Assembly (NCBI RefSeq): GCF_003206715.1
Contig: NZ_PZJU01000041.1
Coordinates: 37,012 to 76,812 of the forward strand
DNA: 39,801 nucleotides
From: Salinicola peritrichatus
GTDB taxonomy: Bacteria > Pseudomonadota > Gammaproteobacteria > Pseudomonadales > Halomonadaceae
Reading direction: 5' to 3'
In this document: positions 17,524-26,619 of the stretch, piece after piece
Layout: every line of letters begins with the position of its first letter
Numbering within the stretch: the stretch's first letter is position 1
Made by a program: the position numbers and the translations under genes
Notes under the pieces: generated by a model
The model's database searches: none
Told to the model about the DNA's origin: nothing
The model's input: the letters and a program-made list of their open reading frames with translations, nothing else

Positions 17524-18198
17524 CTATCCTTCGGCGCGTGCGGCCTGCAGCCGCTGCATCGACGCCACCAGGTCGTTGAATCTCTCTCCCTGAACCTGCA
17601 CATGGGTTCGGATCGCGGCCTGGGCGGCGTCGGCATCGCCGCGTTCGAGCGCCGCCACGATCGCCTCGTGCTCGCCGAAGCTGCCTGCCAGGCGATGGCG
17701 TGCGTGTAGTTGAAGCCGGCGGTAGGGCTTGAGGATGGCATGCAGGCGCGAGGCTTCCTGGGCCAGAAAGGCGTTGTGGCTGGCCTGATAAATCAGATGA
17801 TGAAAGGTGCCGTTTTCGTAGTAATAGCCGTCGGCGTCGCCGGCGGCCATGCTCTCGCGGCAGGCGTCGTGCGCGCACCTGAGCGCGTCGAGTTCTTCCT
17901 CCGTCATGCGTCGTGCGGCCAGTCGCGCGCACATGCCCTCCAGTTCCGCCATTACCTCGAAGCGTTCGACCAGCTCGGTGACGCTGAGTTGGGCGACGAA
18001 GGTTCCCCGCTTGGGCAGCACCCGCACCATGCCGGAGGCGGCAAGTTGCTGCAGCGCCTCGCGAATCGGCGTACGTGAGCAGGCGTAATCCCGCGCCAGT
18101 GCCTCGGGATCGAGCTTGTCGCCGGGGGCGTAACGGCCATCGACGATGGCATCTTCCAGAAGGTCGCGCAGCCGCTGCGCCTGCGGAATGCGGGCCAT
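17524..18198 (-). CDS. matR: GntR-family (FadR-type) regulator of the malonate genes
   Basis: This 224-residue transcription factor has an N-terminal winged helix-turn-helix (about 8-70, with the GntR signature ACSRTPIREALQQLAASGMV) and an all-helical FCD effector domain (about 80-210). ATG 18198 is preceded by AGGAGAAA; upstream in-frame starts would place non-coding sequence in the protein. It diverges from malonyl-CoA decarboxylase, as matR does in rhizobial mat operons, where MatR represses and malonate or a derivative relieves. A palindrome over its own predicted -10 element suggests autorepression. The symbol is assigned from family and position. Confidence 0.83.
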   Translation of the reverse strand: MARIPQAQRLRDLLEDAIVDGRYAPGDKLDPEALARDYACSRTPIREALQQLAASGMVRVLPKRGTFVAQLSVTELVERFEVMAELEGMCARLAARRMTEEELDALRCAHDACRESMAAGDADGYYYENGTFHHLIYQASHNAFLAQEASRLHAILKPYRRLQLHARHRLAGSFGEHEAIVAALERGDADAAQAAIRTHVQVQGERFNDLVASMQRLQAARAEG

Positions 18199-18242
18199 AT
18201 TAGACTTTCTCCTGTGTTGACACCCAGCGTGGCGGGTCTTAA

Positions 18243-18258
18243 CTGTTGTATATAACAG
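18243..18258. promoter_or_regulatory. Predicted MatR operator
   Basis: The 16-bp near-palindrome CTGTTGTATATAACAG has a TTGTATA core resembling the published Rhizobium MatR operator TCTTGTATACACGA (recalled, not looked up). It overlaps the predicted -10 of the regulator promoter and lies about 100 bases upstream of the decarboxylase start. A second inverted repeat, CATGACATG (18262-18270) with CATGTCATG (18292-18300), lies beside it and may be another binding site. Confidence 0.55.
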
Positions 18259-18278
18259 AGTCATGACATGTATGTTAA
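18250..18278 (-). promoter_or_regulatory. Predicted promoter of the GntR regulator gene
   Basis: On the minus strand, TTAACA (read from 18278 to 18273), a 17-bp spacer and TTATAT (18255 to 18250) form a good sigma-70 pattern. The -10 lies inside the palindrome at 18243-18258, which would let the regulator shut off its own gene. On the plus strand, TTGACA at 18217-18222 is a candidate -35 for the decarboxylase operon, but it has only a poor -10 (TAACTG at 18240-18245). Confidence 0.45.
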
Positions 18279-18360
18279 CCATAAGTAGCCGCATGTCATG
18301 GCCTGTTCAACGGTTCCTCCGACCCGAGGGACGCTCGTACATCGACCCGAGAGGGCCGGC

Positions 18361-19722
18361 ATGAACGTCAACATGAACTTCCTGCAGGAACTGCTATCGA
18401 GCATCGGGCGGCGTACCCGCGGCCAGGCCAGTCGTGGCGGCAAGGCCGTCACCCCAAGCAGCCTGGCGCGCTTGACCTCGGTATGCGAAACCCTGATGCA
18501 CCCGGGCGGCGAAGCGTCCCAGATCCTGATCGCTCAGGAGGCGCTCGAACGCTACGCCTCGCTCGACGAAGCGGGCCGTCTGGCCTTTTTCCAGCTGCTG
18601 GCCGAGCGCTATGCGGCCGATCCGGCACAGATCCACGCTGCATACGCGCAGTATCGCGACAGCGAGGACAACGCCAGCCTGGAACGGCTGTTCTCGGCCT
18701 GCGAACCGCGTCGCCAGCATCTGTTGCGGCGTCTGAATCTCTGCCCCGGCGGCACCTATGAGTTGGTCAAGATGCGCGCCGATCTGTTGCGCGCGCTCAA
18801 GGAGGTCCCGGAACTGGCGCCGCTGGATGCCGACTTCGCCCATCTGTTCGCCTCCTGGTTCAACCGCGGTTTCCTGGTGCTCGAAAGCATCGACTGGAAC
18901 ACGCCGGCGGCGATACTCGAGAAGATCATTCACTACGAAGCGGTTCATGCCATTGGCGACTGGTCGGATCTGCGCCGCCGGCTGGATCCCGCGGACCGCC
19001 ACTGTTACGCCTTCTTCCACCCGGCCACCGGCGACGAGCCGCTGATCTTCGTCGAAGTGGCGCTGTGTCGCGGTATTCCCGACAGCATCCAGACCATCCT
19101 GGCTGGCGAGGAAAGCGTGCGGCCGGACGAGGCCGACACGGCCGCCTTCTACAGCATCAGCAACTGCCAGGCCGGTCTCAAGGGCATCTCCTTCGGCAAC
19201 TTCCTGATCAAGCAGGTGGTACAAGAGTTGAAGCGCGAGCTGCCCAACCTGGACAACTTCGTCACGCTCTCGCCGGTGCCCGGTTTCGCCAGTTGGCTGG
19301 CCGGCGAGCGCGAGAACGGGCGCTGCCAGCTGACGGATGACGCGGCTGCGAGCCTCGATGGCGACCGCTGGGCCGAGGACCCCAAGCTGCGCGACAAGCT
19401 GTCGTCTGAGTTGCGCGCGCTGGCCGCCCACTATCTGATCGACGGCAAACGCGACAATGGCCTACCGCTGGATCCGGTCGCGCGCTTCCACCTCGGTAAC
19501 GGCGCGAGTCTGCACCGGCTCAATTGGCCGGGCGATACGTCGGAGAAAGGGCGTCAGCAGTCCCACGGGCTGATGGTCAACTATCTCTACGAGCTCGACC
19601 GTATCGAACAGAACCACGAGGCATTCAGCCGTGAGGGAACCGTCGTCTGTACCAGTGACATTCGGCGCGAGGCCAAGCAGGGACGCGCTCGCCTGCGCAA
19701 TGCTTCCAAGGCCGACGCATGA
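18361..19722 (+). CDS. matA: Malonyl-CoA decarboxylase
   Basis: This 453-residue enzyme converts malonyl-CoA to acetyl-CoA and CO2, the second step of malonate use. It has a helical N-domain (about 1-170) and a GNAT-like catalytic domain. Conserved landmarks are FNRGFLVLESIDWNTPA, YEAVHAI, the Ser-rich FYSISNCQAGL (Ser265/Ser267), LKGISFGNFLIKQVV, TLSPVPGF and FHLGNGA with His377, matching the Ser/His pair proposed as catalytic in this family. ATG 18361 has GAGAGGG upstream. It is first in an operon with malonyl-CoA synthetase and the MadLM carrier. Length is normal for bacterial MCD. Confidence 0.92.
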   Translation: MNVNMNFLQELLSSIGRRTRGQASRGGKAVTPSSLARLTSVCETLMHPGGEASQILIAQEALERYASLDEAGRLAFFQLLAERYAADPAQIHAAYAQYRDSEDNASLERLFSACEPRRQHLLRRLNLCPGGTYELVKMRADLLRALKEVPELAPLDADFAHLFASWFNRGFLVLESIDWNTPAAILEKIIHYEAVHAIGDWSDLRRRLDPADRHCYAFFHPATGDEPLIFVEVALCRGIPDSIQTILAGEESVRPDEADTAAFYSISNCQAGLKGISFGNFLIKQVVQELKRELPNLDNFVTLSPVPGFASWLAGERENGRCQLTDDAAASLDGDRWAEDPKLRDKLSSELRALAAHYLIDGKRDNGLPLDPVARFHLGNGASLHRLNWPGDTSEKGRQQSHGLMVNYLYELDRIEQNHEAFSREGTVVCTSDIRREAKQGRARLRNASKADA

Positions 19723-19768
19723 CAATTCGCGCCAATCGCCAGGCGAACGCTAAAGCAGGAGAGGTTCG

Positions 19769-21310
19769 ATGAATCACAATCTATATCTTCAGTTTTCCGG
19801 CAATTTCGAGCGCCGGCCGGAAAAGGTGCTGATCGACACACCGAGCGGGGAGCAGTACCGCTACCGCGATGTGCTCGCGATTTCCCGGCGCATGGCTCAC
19901 GTATTGCGACAGAGCCGGGTCCAGCCGGGCGACCGTGTCGTCGTGCAGGTCGACAAGAGCCCGCAGGCGATCATGCTCTACCTCGCCTGTCTCCAGGTCG
20001 GCGCGGTGTACCTGCCGCTCAATACCGCTTATACCGAAGCCGAAGTCGAATACTTCCTGACCGATGCCGAACCGCGACTTTACGTCTGCCGACCGACTGA
20101 CGAGGACGTCGCCAGTCGCCTGGCAAGGCGCTGCGGCGTCGCCGGCGTGGAAACGCTCGGCGCCGATGGCGACGGCTCCCTGATGACGCGCGTGGCCGAG
20201 GCCGAAGAGGATGCCCGCATCGCCGAACTCGCTGCCGACGACCTGGCATCGATTCTCTACACCTCGGGTACCACCGGGCGCTCCAAGGGCGCGATGCTGA
20301 CCCACGCCAACCTGGCCGCCAACAGCCAGGCACTGATGCAGACCTGGCGCTTCACTGCCGACGATCATCTGCTGCACGCATTGCCGATCTTCCACACCCA
20401 CGGTCTGTTCGTTGCCTGCAACATCATTCTGACCGTCGGCGCTTCGATGACCTTCCTGCCCAAGCTCGATCCCGAGCAACTGATCGATCTGATGCCAAAG
20501 GCCACGGTGCTGATGGGCGTGCCGACCTTCTATACCCGGCTGCTGGCGAGTCCGCGCCTGGACAAGCGCGTCACTGCCAACATGCGGCTGTTCGTATCCG
20601 GCTCGGCGCCGCTGCTGGCCGAAACCCACCGTGAATTCCGCGAGCGCACCGGCCACGCCATTCTCGAGCGTTATGGCATGACCGAGACCAACATGAACAC
20701 CTCCAACCCCTATGAGGACGACCAGCGGCGACCGGGCACGGTCGGCTTCGCCTTGCCGGGGAGCGAGGTGCGCATCACCGACCGGGAGAGCGGCAAGGTA
20801 CTGCCGGCGGGGGAGACCGGGCTGGTCGAAGTGCGCGGACCCAACGTGTTCAAAGGCTATTGGCGCATGCCGGAGAAGACCGCCGCGGAATTTAGCGAAG
20901 ACGGTTACTTCATTACCGGCGATTTGGGCCTGATCGACGGCGATGGCTACCTGCACATCGTCGGGCGTGACAAGGATCTGGTGATCTCCGGTGGCTACAA
21001 CGTCTATCCCAAGGAGGTCGAGCAGTGGATCGACGACCTGCCGCAGGTGGCGGAGTCGGCGGTGATCGGCGTCAACCATCCCGATCTCGGTGAAGGGGTG
21101 ACCGCCGCCGTGGTGCTGAAACCGGGCGAGCAGCTCGACGAAGCCCAGGTGCTGGCAGCGCTCAAGGACAAGGTGGCCCGCTACAAGCAGCCCAAGCGGG
21201 TGTTCTTCGTCGACAGCTTGCCGCGCAACGTGATGGGCAAGGTACAGAAGAATGTGCTGCGCAGCCGCTACGCCGATATCTACCAGAGCGCCGAGAGCGT
21301 CGAGAAGTAA
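19769..21310 (+). CDS. matB: Malonyl-CoA synthetase (malonate-CoA ligase)
   Basis: This 513-residue adenylate-forming enzyme of the ANL superfamily activates malonate with ATP and CoA. It has the AMP-binding P-loop ILYTSGTTGRSKGAM, the A5 motif YGMTETNMNTSNPY (typical of MatB), GDLGLIDGDGYLHIVGRDKDLVISGGYN at the hinge, and the terminal catalytic Lys in PRNVMGKVQKN. ATG 19769 has AGGAGAGG six bases upstream. It sits between the decarboxylase and transporter genes, so malonate imported by MadLM is activated here and decarboxylated by MatA to acetyl-CoA. In other bacteria MatB also accepts methylmalonate weakly. Confidence 0.93.
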   Translation: MNHNLYLQFSGNFERRPEKVLIDTPSGEQYRYRDVLAISRRMAHVLRQSRVQPGDRVVVQVDKSPQAIMLYLACLQVGAVYLPLNTAYTEAEVEYFLTDAEPRLYVCRPTDEDVASRLARRCGVAGVETLGADGDGSLMTRVAEAEEDARIAELAADDLASILYTSGTTGRSKGAMLTHANLAANSQALMQTWRFTADDHLLHALPIFHTHGLFVACNIILTVGASMTFLPKLDPEQLIDLMPKATVLMGVPTFYTRLLASPRLDKRVTANMRLFVSGSAPLLAETHREFRERTGHAILERYGMTETNMNTSNPYEDDQRRPGTVGFALPGSEVRITDRESGKVLPAGETGLVEVRGPNVFKGYWRMPEKTAAEFSEDGYFITGDLGLIDGDGYLHIVGRDKDLVISGGYNVYPKEVEQWIDDLPQVAESAVIGVNHPDLGEGVTAAVVLKPGEQLDEAQVLAALKDKVARYKQPKRVFFVDSLPRNVMGKVQKNVLRSRYADIYQSAESVEK

Positions 21311-21430
21311 TCACCGGCTCCTGATCTGATCGACCCCGCCACGTGGGCCACGTGGCACGGCCGTCGCCCTGGCAGCGGCGGCATGACACACGCCAAGCTC
21401 CGACAATAACGCCCTGAGAGGTGCATAACG

Positions 21431-21841
21431 ATGGTGATCTACGGTGTAGCACTGCTGGCCGGCTGCATGCTGGTCGGTCTGATAATCGGCGACGTACTCG
21501 GGCAGCTGTTGGGTATCGACGCCAACCTGGGCGGCGTGGGCATCGCCATGCTGCTGCTGATCTTCGTCACCGGCTTCCTCAAGGATCACGGCAAGCTGCC
21601 GGAATCCACCGAAAGCGGCATCAATTTCTGGAACGCCATGTACATTCCGATCGTCGTCGCCATGGCGGCGAGCCAGAACGTGGCCGCCGCCTTCAGTGGC
21701 GGCATGGTATCGATTCTGGCCGGCGTACTGGCGGTCGTGCTGGGGTTGGCCCTGGTGCCGGTGCTGACCGGCAAGAAGGTCGGCGACGATGCCAAGCCGT
21801 TGGACGCCAGTTCGACTTCGCACGCGCCTGGCGGCCACTGA
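21431..21841 (+). CDS. madL: Malonate transporter, MadL subunit
   Basis: This 136-residue inner-membrane protein with about four helices is the small subunit of the MadLM malonate/Na+ symporter first described in Malonomonas rubra. Family features are VIYGVALLAGCMLVGLIIGD at the N-terminus, LGIDANLGGVGIAML, LPESTESGINFWNAMYIPIVVAMAA-type sequence and a polar C-terminal tail. ATG 21431 has GAGAGG about nine bases upstream. It is followed 12 bases later by madM. A Na+-driven malonate carrier suits a halophile. The tail after about residue 115 is hydrophilic and not conserved as far as I can judge. Confidence 0.87.
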   Translation: MVIYGVALLAGCMLVGLIIGDVLGQLLGIDANLGGVGIAMLLLIFVTGFLKDHGKLPESTESGINFWNAMYIPIVVAMAASQNVAAAFSGGMVSILAGVLAVVLGLALVPVLTGKKVGDDAKPLDASSTSHAPGGH

Positions 21842-21853
21842 GGGTGAGCACAC

Positions 21854-22615
21854 ATGAACGACTCCATCGTTTCTCTGGTCGATAAATATCACCTCATTGC
21901 CGCCTTCGCGGTGGTTGGGCTGACCATGTACGTGGCCTACTGGTTGAGCCAGCATCTGACCGCCGGGCGTCTGCACGGCTCGGCAATCGCCATTGTCATC
22001 GGCTTGATTCTGGCCTATGTCGGCGGTGTTTCGACCGGCGGTACCAAAGGGCTGGCCGACGTCACTCTGTTTTCCGGGCTCGGCCTGATGGGCGGCGGCA
22101 TGCTGCGCGACCTGGCGATCATCGCCACCGCCTATGGCGTACGCTTCCAGGAAATCAAGAAGGCGGGGCTGCGCGGGGTGATCGCGCTGTTCGCCGGGGT
22201 GTTGGTCTCCTTCATCGCCGGTGCTGCGGTCGCGGCGGGGTTCGGTTATACCGATCCGGTGGATATCACCACCATCGCTGCCGGAGCGGTGACCTACATC
22301 GTCGGTCCGGTGACCGGGGCGACCCTCGGCGCCAGTTCGGAAGTGATCGCGCTGTCGATCGCCGCCGGTCTGGTGAAATCGATCCTGACCATGATCGCCA
22401 CGCCGATGACGGCGCGCCTGATCGGGCTCGACAACCCGCGCTCGGCGATGATCTTCGGCGGCATGATCGGCACCACCAGCGGCGTGGCCGCCGGACTGGC
22501 GGCGACCGATGCACGGCTGGTGCCCTACGGCGCGATGACGGCCACCTTCTATACCGGGTTGGGCATTCTGCTGGCGCCGACGGTGTTGTTCCTGGCGGTG
22601 CGAGCGATCTTCTAG
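21854..22615 (+). CDS. madM: Malonate transporter, MadM subunit
   Basis: This 253-residue inner-membrane protein is the large MadLM subunit. About seven to eight helices are visible, with Gly-rich segments typical of the family: SGLGLMGGGMLRDLAIIATA, GAVTYIVGPVTGATLGASSEV and FGGMIGTTSGVAAGLAATD. ATG 21854 follows the MadL stop by 12 bases, so the two subunits are co-translated. Its TAG stop (22613-22615) overlaps in antiparallel fashion with the TAG of the facing diguanylate cyclase gene, and no terminator hairpin was noticed between them. Confidence 0.89.
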   Translation: MNDSIVSLVDKYHLIAAFAVVGLTMYVAYWLSQHLTAGRLHGSAIAIVIGLILAYVGGVSTGGTKGLADVTLFSGLGLMGGGMLRDLAIIATAYGVRFQEIKKAGLRGVIALFAGVLVSFIAGAAVAAGFGYTDPVDITTIAAGAVTYIVGPVTGATLGASSEVIALSIAAGLVKSILTMIATPMTARLIGLDNPRSAMIFGGMIGTTSGVAAGLAATDARLVPYGAMTATFYTGLGILLAPTVLFLAVRAIF

Positions 22616-23994
22616 AACGCCGAGAAGGAACGCTTGGCAGCGTATCCCTCGGGCGGCATGGGAACGTCGGCGATCGCGACGCAACCACGACCGGCATGCT
22701 TGGCGCGGTAAAGCGCGCGGTCGATCTCCTCCAGCAAGGCCTCGGGCGTCTGGTCGTGGTGTTCGCTGACGCCGGCGGAGAAGCTGACATTCAGGGATGC
22801 CCGGCTCAACGACCGCTGTTTGAGCCGGGCCAGGATGCGGTTGACGGTCGCCTGGGCGGAGAAGCGATCGATGCCCGGCAGTATCAGCAGAAACTCTTCG
22901 CCGCCCCAGCGTATCAAGGTATCGCTGCTGCGCAGGGCTCGCTTGATGAACTGACTGCACTCGGCCAGCACGGCATCACCCACGGCATGGCCGTGCTGGT
23001 CGTTGATCGCCTTGAAATGGTCCAGGTCGAGCATGGCGACGGCCACCTGCTCACCGTAACGGCACCCTCGCTGTACCGCCTGGTTGAGCAGTTCCAGTCC
23101 GAAACGGCGATTGTGCAGCCCGGTCAATTCGTCACGCGTTGCCAGATATTCGAGACGTCGGTTCTTCTCTTCCAGTTTGCGCTCGAATTCCATCCGCTCG
23201 GTGATATCGACCAGGAAGGCGATTCTCAGCGGTCGACCGTCGTCGTCGCGGCTGATCGCATCCTCGACCATCACGCTACGCCGTGAGCCGTCGCATCGCA
23301 GCACTTCCACCGCACGCCGGCGCGAGGCGGCATGCGGGAAACTGTCGATGTGACGCGTTTCAGCGGCGCTTCGGGATTCCGGCGGCAGCAACTTGCGAAA
23401 GTGGGCGTTGAGCAGTTGGCTCTCGGGATAGCCGAAGAATTCGCAGAATGCGGGGTTGACGAGGCGCAGATAGCCATCGACATCGATGACGCAGACCCCC
23501 AGCGGCAGGCTGCCGAGCAATTGTCGCAAATGCGGTTGCGCTTGCGGCAACAGTGTCGAAGAAGAATCGATTTCGATGACTTCGCTGATCGCGATCAGCA
23601 CGTACTCGGCGTTTTCCTCTCCCGACGATGGCTCGAGGCGGCTTGCCTTGAGCTGTACCGCCCGGGTCGGTCGCTGGTGTTGACGAATATGAAAGAAGCG
23701 CCAGCCGCGCGATTCGGGATCATCGAGCCCGACCAGGCTCGGGTGGCTCTCGCCGGCGGCGGGATGTAACTGCGCATCCAGCCATTGCCAGGGGTCCGCC
23801 ATCGGAAAGCGTTCGCCGAGCTCGAACTGACGTCGCGCGGTGTCATTGGCGTCGACCAGCAATGGTCCGCCGGAATCGACGCAATAGAGAAGCGCGGCGA
23901 TACCCAGGCTATCCAGACCCATCAGCGTCGAAGGGCCGGTCGCCTCACCTTGGGAAGGCGCCTTGTGCGAGGGGAGTAAGGAACTTTCCGGCAT
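22612..23994 (-). CDS. PAS-GGDEF diguanylate cyclase
   Basis: This 460-residue protein, predicted soluble, makes the second messenger c-di-GMP from two GTP. It has an N-terminal PAS-like region (about 25-145), a clear PAS domain (about 155-275, with GVCVIDVDGYLRLVNPAF and a closing VDITERMEFE), a short coiled linker, then a GGDEF domain opening ATRDELTGLHNRR. The active site is GGEEF (about 364-368) and an RxxD inhibitory site (RSSD) lies five residues before it, so product feedback is expected. ATG 23994 has AGGAGG six bases upstream. No transmembrane helix is visible. PAS ligand (haem, flavin or small molecule) is unknown. It converges with madM and may not belong functionally to the malonate locus. 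Confidence 0.9.
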   Translation of the reverse strand: MPESSLLPSHKAPSQGEATGPSTLMGLDSLGIAALLYCVDSGGPLLVDANDTARRQFELGERFPMADPWQWLDAQLHPAAGESHPSLVGLDDPESRGWRFFHIRQHQRPTRAVQLKASRLEPSSGEENAEYVLIAISEVIEIDSSSTLLPQAQPHLRQLLGSLPLGVCVIDVDGYLRLVNPAFCEFFGYPESQLLNAHFRKLLPPESRSAAETRHIDSFPHAASRRRAVEVLRCDGSRRSVMVEDAISRDDDGRPLRIAFLVDITERMEFERKLEEKNRRLEYLATRDELTGLHNRRFGLELLNQAVQRGCRYGEQVAVAMLDLDHFKAINDQHGHAVGDAVLAECSQFIKRALRSSDTLIRWGGEEFLLILPGIDRFSAQATVNRILARLKQRSLSRASLNVSFSAGVSEHHDQTPEALLEEIDRALYRAKHAGRGCVAIADVPMPPEGYAAKRSFSAF

Positions 23995-24153
23995 TGTGGT
24001 CCTCCTTGACGACAAGCACGGCATCTTGGGGCTAGCGAAGAACACGTCCAGTGTTTTCGATAAGCTAAAGAAGGTTAGTGAAGAATACTATTGTCGAATA
24101 GCGTCGATTTGGTAGGAAAGTGTGAAAGTTGCCCCGGAGGGCGTCGCCATGCG

Positions 24154-24183
24154 CCGACGCCGGGCGATTTCGCCCGGCGTCGG
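24154..24183 (-). terminator. Strong GC hairpin downstream of mmsA
   Basis: A perfect 13-bp stem (CCGACGCCGGGCG at 24154-24166, complement at 24171-24183) with an ATTT loop lies 18 bases after the mmsA stop. There is no T-run on the minus strand, so it may slow or protect the transcript rather than act as an intrinsic terminator. It lies 160 bases upstream of the diguanylate cyclase start. Confidence 0.5.
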
Positions 24184-24201
24184 TAACGTCAATGAAGCCG
24201 C

Positions 24202-25704
24202 TTAGTGGGTCGGCATGGTGAATTGATTGGTTTCGCTGCGGATGCCGCTGGGCCAGCGCTGGGTCACGGTCTTCATGCGGGTGTAGAAACGCACACCGTC
24301 CTGGCCGTGAACGTGCAGCGGTCCGAATAGCGAGCGCTTCCAGCCGCCGAAGCTGTAGAACGCCATCGGTACCGGAATCGGCACGTTGACGCCGACCATG
24401 CCGACCTGGATCTGTTCGCAGAACTGACGTGCGGCATCGCCGTCACGGGTGAAGATCGCCGTACCGTTACCGAACTCGTGGTCGTTGATCATGGCCACCG
24501 CGTCGTCGAAGCTGGCGGCGCGGGCGATCGACAGCACCGGGCCGAAGATCTCCTCGCTGTGGATGCGCATGCCTGGCTTGACGTGGTCGAACAGCGTGCC
24601 GCCGATGAAGAAGCCGCCATCCGCGCCGGGCACCTGGGTCTGGCGGCCGTCCACCACCAGCTCGGCGCCTTCCTCGACGCCGATATCGATGTAGCCGCGT
24701 ACCTTCTCCAGGTGCTCGCGGGTCACCAGCGGGCCCATGTCGTTATCCGGTCCATCATTGAGACCCGGGCCGACGCGCAGGCCGTCGAGCTTGGCCACCA
24801 GCTTCTCGCGCAGCCGCCGAGCGGTTTCCTCGCCCACCGGCACTGCCACCGAGATCGCCATGCAGCGTTCGCCGGCGCTGCCGTAGGCCGCGCCCATCAG
24901 TGCATCGACGGCCTGGTCGAGATCGGCGTCGGGCATGATCACCATGTGATTCTTGGCCCCGCCCAGGGCCTGGACCCGCTTGCCGTGGCTTGACGCGGTG
25001 GCGTAGATGTATTCGGCGATCGGCGTGGAGCCGACGAAGCTCACTGCCTGGACGCGCTCGTCGCTGAGCAGCACATCGACCGCTTCCTTGTCGCCGTTGA
25101 CCACGTTGAACACGCCGTCCGGCAATCCGGCCTCGGTGAGCAGCTCGGCCAGGCGCAGCGGCGTCGATGGATCCTTCTCGGACGGTTTCATGACGAAGGT
25201 ATTGCCGCAGGCCAGGGCGATCGGAAACATCCACATCGGTACCATGGCGGGAAAGTTGAACGGCGAGATGCCGGCGCACACCCCGAGCGGTTGCATCAGC
25301 GAGAAGCTGTCGATGCCGGTGCCCACATCCAGCGAGTGCTGGCCCTTTTGCAGATGCGGAATGCCGCAGGCGAACTCGACCACTTCCAGGCCTCGGGTCA
25401 GCTCGCCCTTGGCATCGGAGAACACCTTGCCGTGTTCCTGCGAGATCAGCGTCGCCAGTTCGTCGGCATGCGCCTCGACCAGCGCCTTGAACTTGAACAT
25501 GATGCGGGCGCGCTTGAGCGGCGTGGTTTTCGACCAGGCCGGGAAGGCGGCGTGGGCGGAGGCAATGGCGGTACGGGTGTCGTCGGCGGATGCCAGGGCC
25601 ACCTGGGCGGCCTGCTCGCCGGTGGCGGGATTGTAGACCGGAGCGAAGCGTTCGCTGTGACCGGTCACGCTCTGGCCGTCGAGAAAATGGTGGATCTGGT
25701 TCAT
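24202..25704 (-). CDS. mmsA: CoA-acylating methylmalonate-semialdehyde dehydrogenase
   Basis: This 500-residue aldehyde dehydrogenase of the MmsA/IolA class converts methylmalonate semialdehyde to propionyl-CoA and malonate semialdehyde to acetyl-CoA, using NAD+ and CoA. The catalytic Cys281 is in [11 protein letters not shown]. The family-specific LGGAKNH replaces the usual ELGGK, so the general-base Glu of hydrolytic ALDHs is absent as expected for CoA-dependent members. [15 protein letters not shown] and [10 protein letters not shown] are also diagnostic. ATG 25704 has AGGACA upstream. It usually serves valine, beta-alanine or inositol breakdown, but no partner genes for those are adjacent. 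Proximity to the malonate operon may reflect shared malonate-semialdehyde chemistry, which is inference. Confidence 0.93.
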   Translation of the reverse strand: MNQIHHFLDGQSVTGHSERFAPVYNPATGEQAAQVALASADDTRTAIASAHAAFPAWSKTTPLKRARIMFKFKALVEAHADELATLISQEHGKVFSDAKGELTRGLEVVEFACGIPHLQKGQHSLDVGTGIDSFSLMQPLGVCAGISPFNFPAMVPMWMFPIALACGNTFVMKPSEKDPSTPLRLAELLTEAGLPDGVFNVVNGDKEAVDVLLSDERVQAVSFVGSTPIAEYIYATASSHGKRVQALGGAKNHMVIMPDADLDQAVDALMGAAYGSAGERCMAISVAVPVGEETARRLREKLVAKLDGLRVGPGLNDGPDNDMGPLVTREHLEKVRGYIDIGVEEGAELVVDGRQTQVPGADGGFFIGGTLFDHVKPGMRIHSEEIFGPVLSIARAASFDDAVAMINDHEFGNGTAIFTRDGDAARQFCEQIQVGMVGVNVPIPVPMAFYSFGGWKRSLFGPLHVHGQDGVRFYTRMKTVTQRWPSGIRSETNQFTMPTH

Positions 25705-25878
25705 ATCGCTGTCCTGCGGGCTCGGGATTGAGAAGGGGGGACATTGGCCGGTGAGGCGAGTTATCGTAAGAAATTCATCGCCTGGCTGATACCTTCGGTC
25801 GATTGCGATTTGCCATAGCTGCTATTCATCAAAGCCGGAAGAGGCTTGCCGGATAAACGTGACGATTACCCAGAAACC

Positions 25879-26580
25879 ATGAGACGACCGCGCGCGTCTA
25901 CCATCCTTTGGTTGGTGTTGATCGCCGTCGGCGTCGCCTTCGACAAAGGCCTGTGGCAAGTGCCGCGGGAGTGGAATCCGTTCGCGCCGCTGGTGGTGAA
26001 CGATCCGGTCACGCCGGTCACCCAGCTCAAGCTCAAGTGGCTGGCCAATGATCGCGAAGGCTGCCTCGCAGCGCTCGATAGCGCGCCTTCGATTCGCTAT
26101 ACCCCGCTCGCGGACTACACCCCGGCCGCTGGCTGCCCGCTGGAAAACGTGGTGCGTCTTGCGCGCACCGGTGTCACTTTCAATGCCAGTTTCGTCGCCA
26201 CCTGCCCCTTGGCGCTGGCGTGGACGATGTTCGAACGCCACGAGCTTCAGCCGCTGGCGACGCGGCTATTCGATCAGCGAGTCGCCTCCGTTCAGCATTA
26301 CGGCTCGTTCGCCTGCCGCAACATCTATCACCGGGAGAATGCCCGACGCAGCGAGCACGCCAGCGCTTCGGCCTTGGATGTCGCCGCTTTTCGCCTGGAG
26401 GACGGTACGCGGATCAGCGTGCTCGACGACTGGGACGCGGACGGAGAAAGGGCGCAATTTCTACATGAGGCGGAGGAGGGGGCGTGTCGCTACTTCGGTA
26501 CGACGCTGGGGCCGGACTACAACGCCGCGCATGCCAACCATTTCCATCTCGGCATGCGCGGCGTGGCTTTCTGCCGCTGA
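25879..26580 (+). CDS. Extensin-like (M15-related) envelope protein
   Basis: This 233-residue protein has one N-terminal membrane anchor (about 8-22, TILWLVLIAVGVAF) and a periplasmic domain of the bacterial extensin-like C-terminal family. That domain resembles zinc D,D-peptidases of the M15 group. Candidate metal ligands are SEH...ALD in RSEHASASALDVAAF and the HxH in ANHFHLGMRG. Conserved Cys residues (GCPL, ATCPL, FACRN, EGACRYF) may form disulfides. ATG 25879 lacks a good ribosome site, and TTG 25846 behind GGAAGAGG is an alternative start. The exact reaction on peptidoglycan is not established for this family. It starts 174 bases from the divergent mmsA gene. Confidence 0.82.
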   Translation: MRRPRASTILWLVLIAVGVAFDKGLWQVPREWNPFAPLVVNDPVTPVTQLKLKWLANDREGCLAALDSAPSIRYTPLADYTPAAGCPLENVVRLARTGVTFNASFVATCPLALAWTMFERHELQPLATRLFDQRVASVQHYGSFACRNIYHRENARRSEHASASALDVAAFRLEDGTRISVLDDWDADGERAQFLHEAEEGACRYFGTTLGPDYNAAHANHFHLGMRGVAFCR

Positions 26581-26619
26581 AATTTCCACATCCAGACTCG
26601 TCGATGTTTCGAAGCCCGT

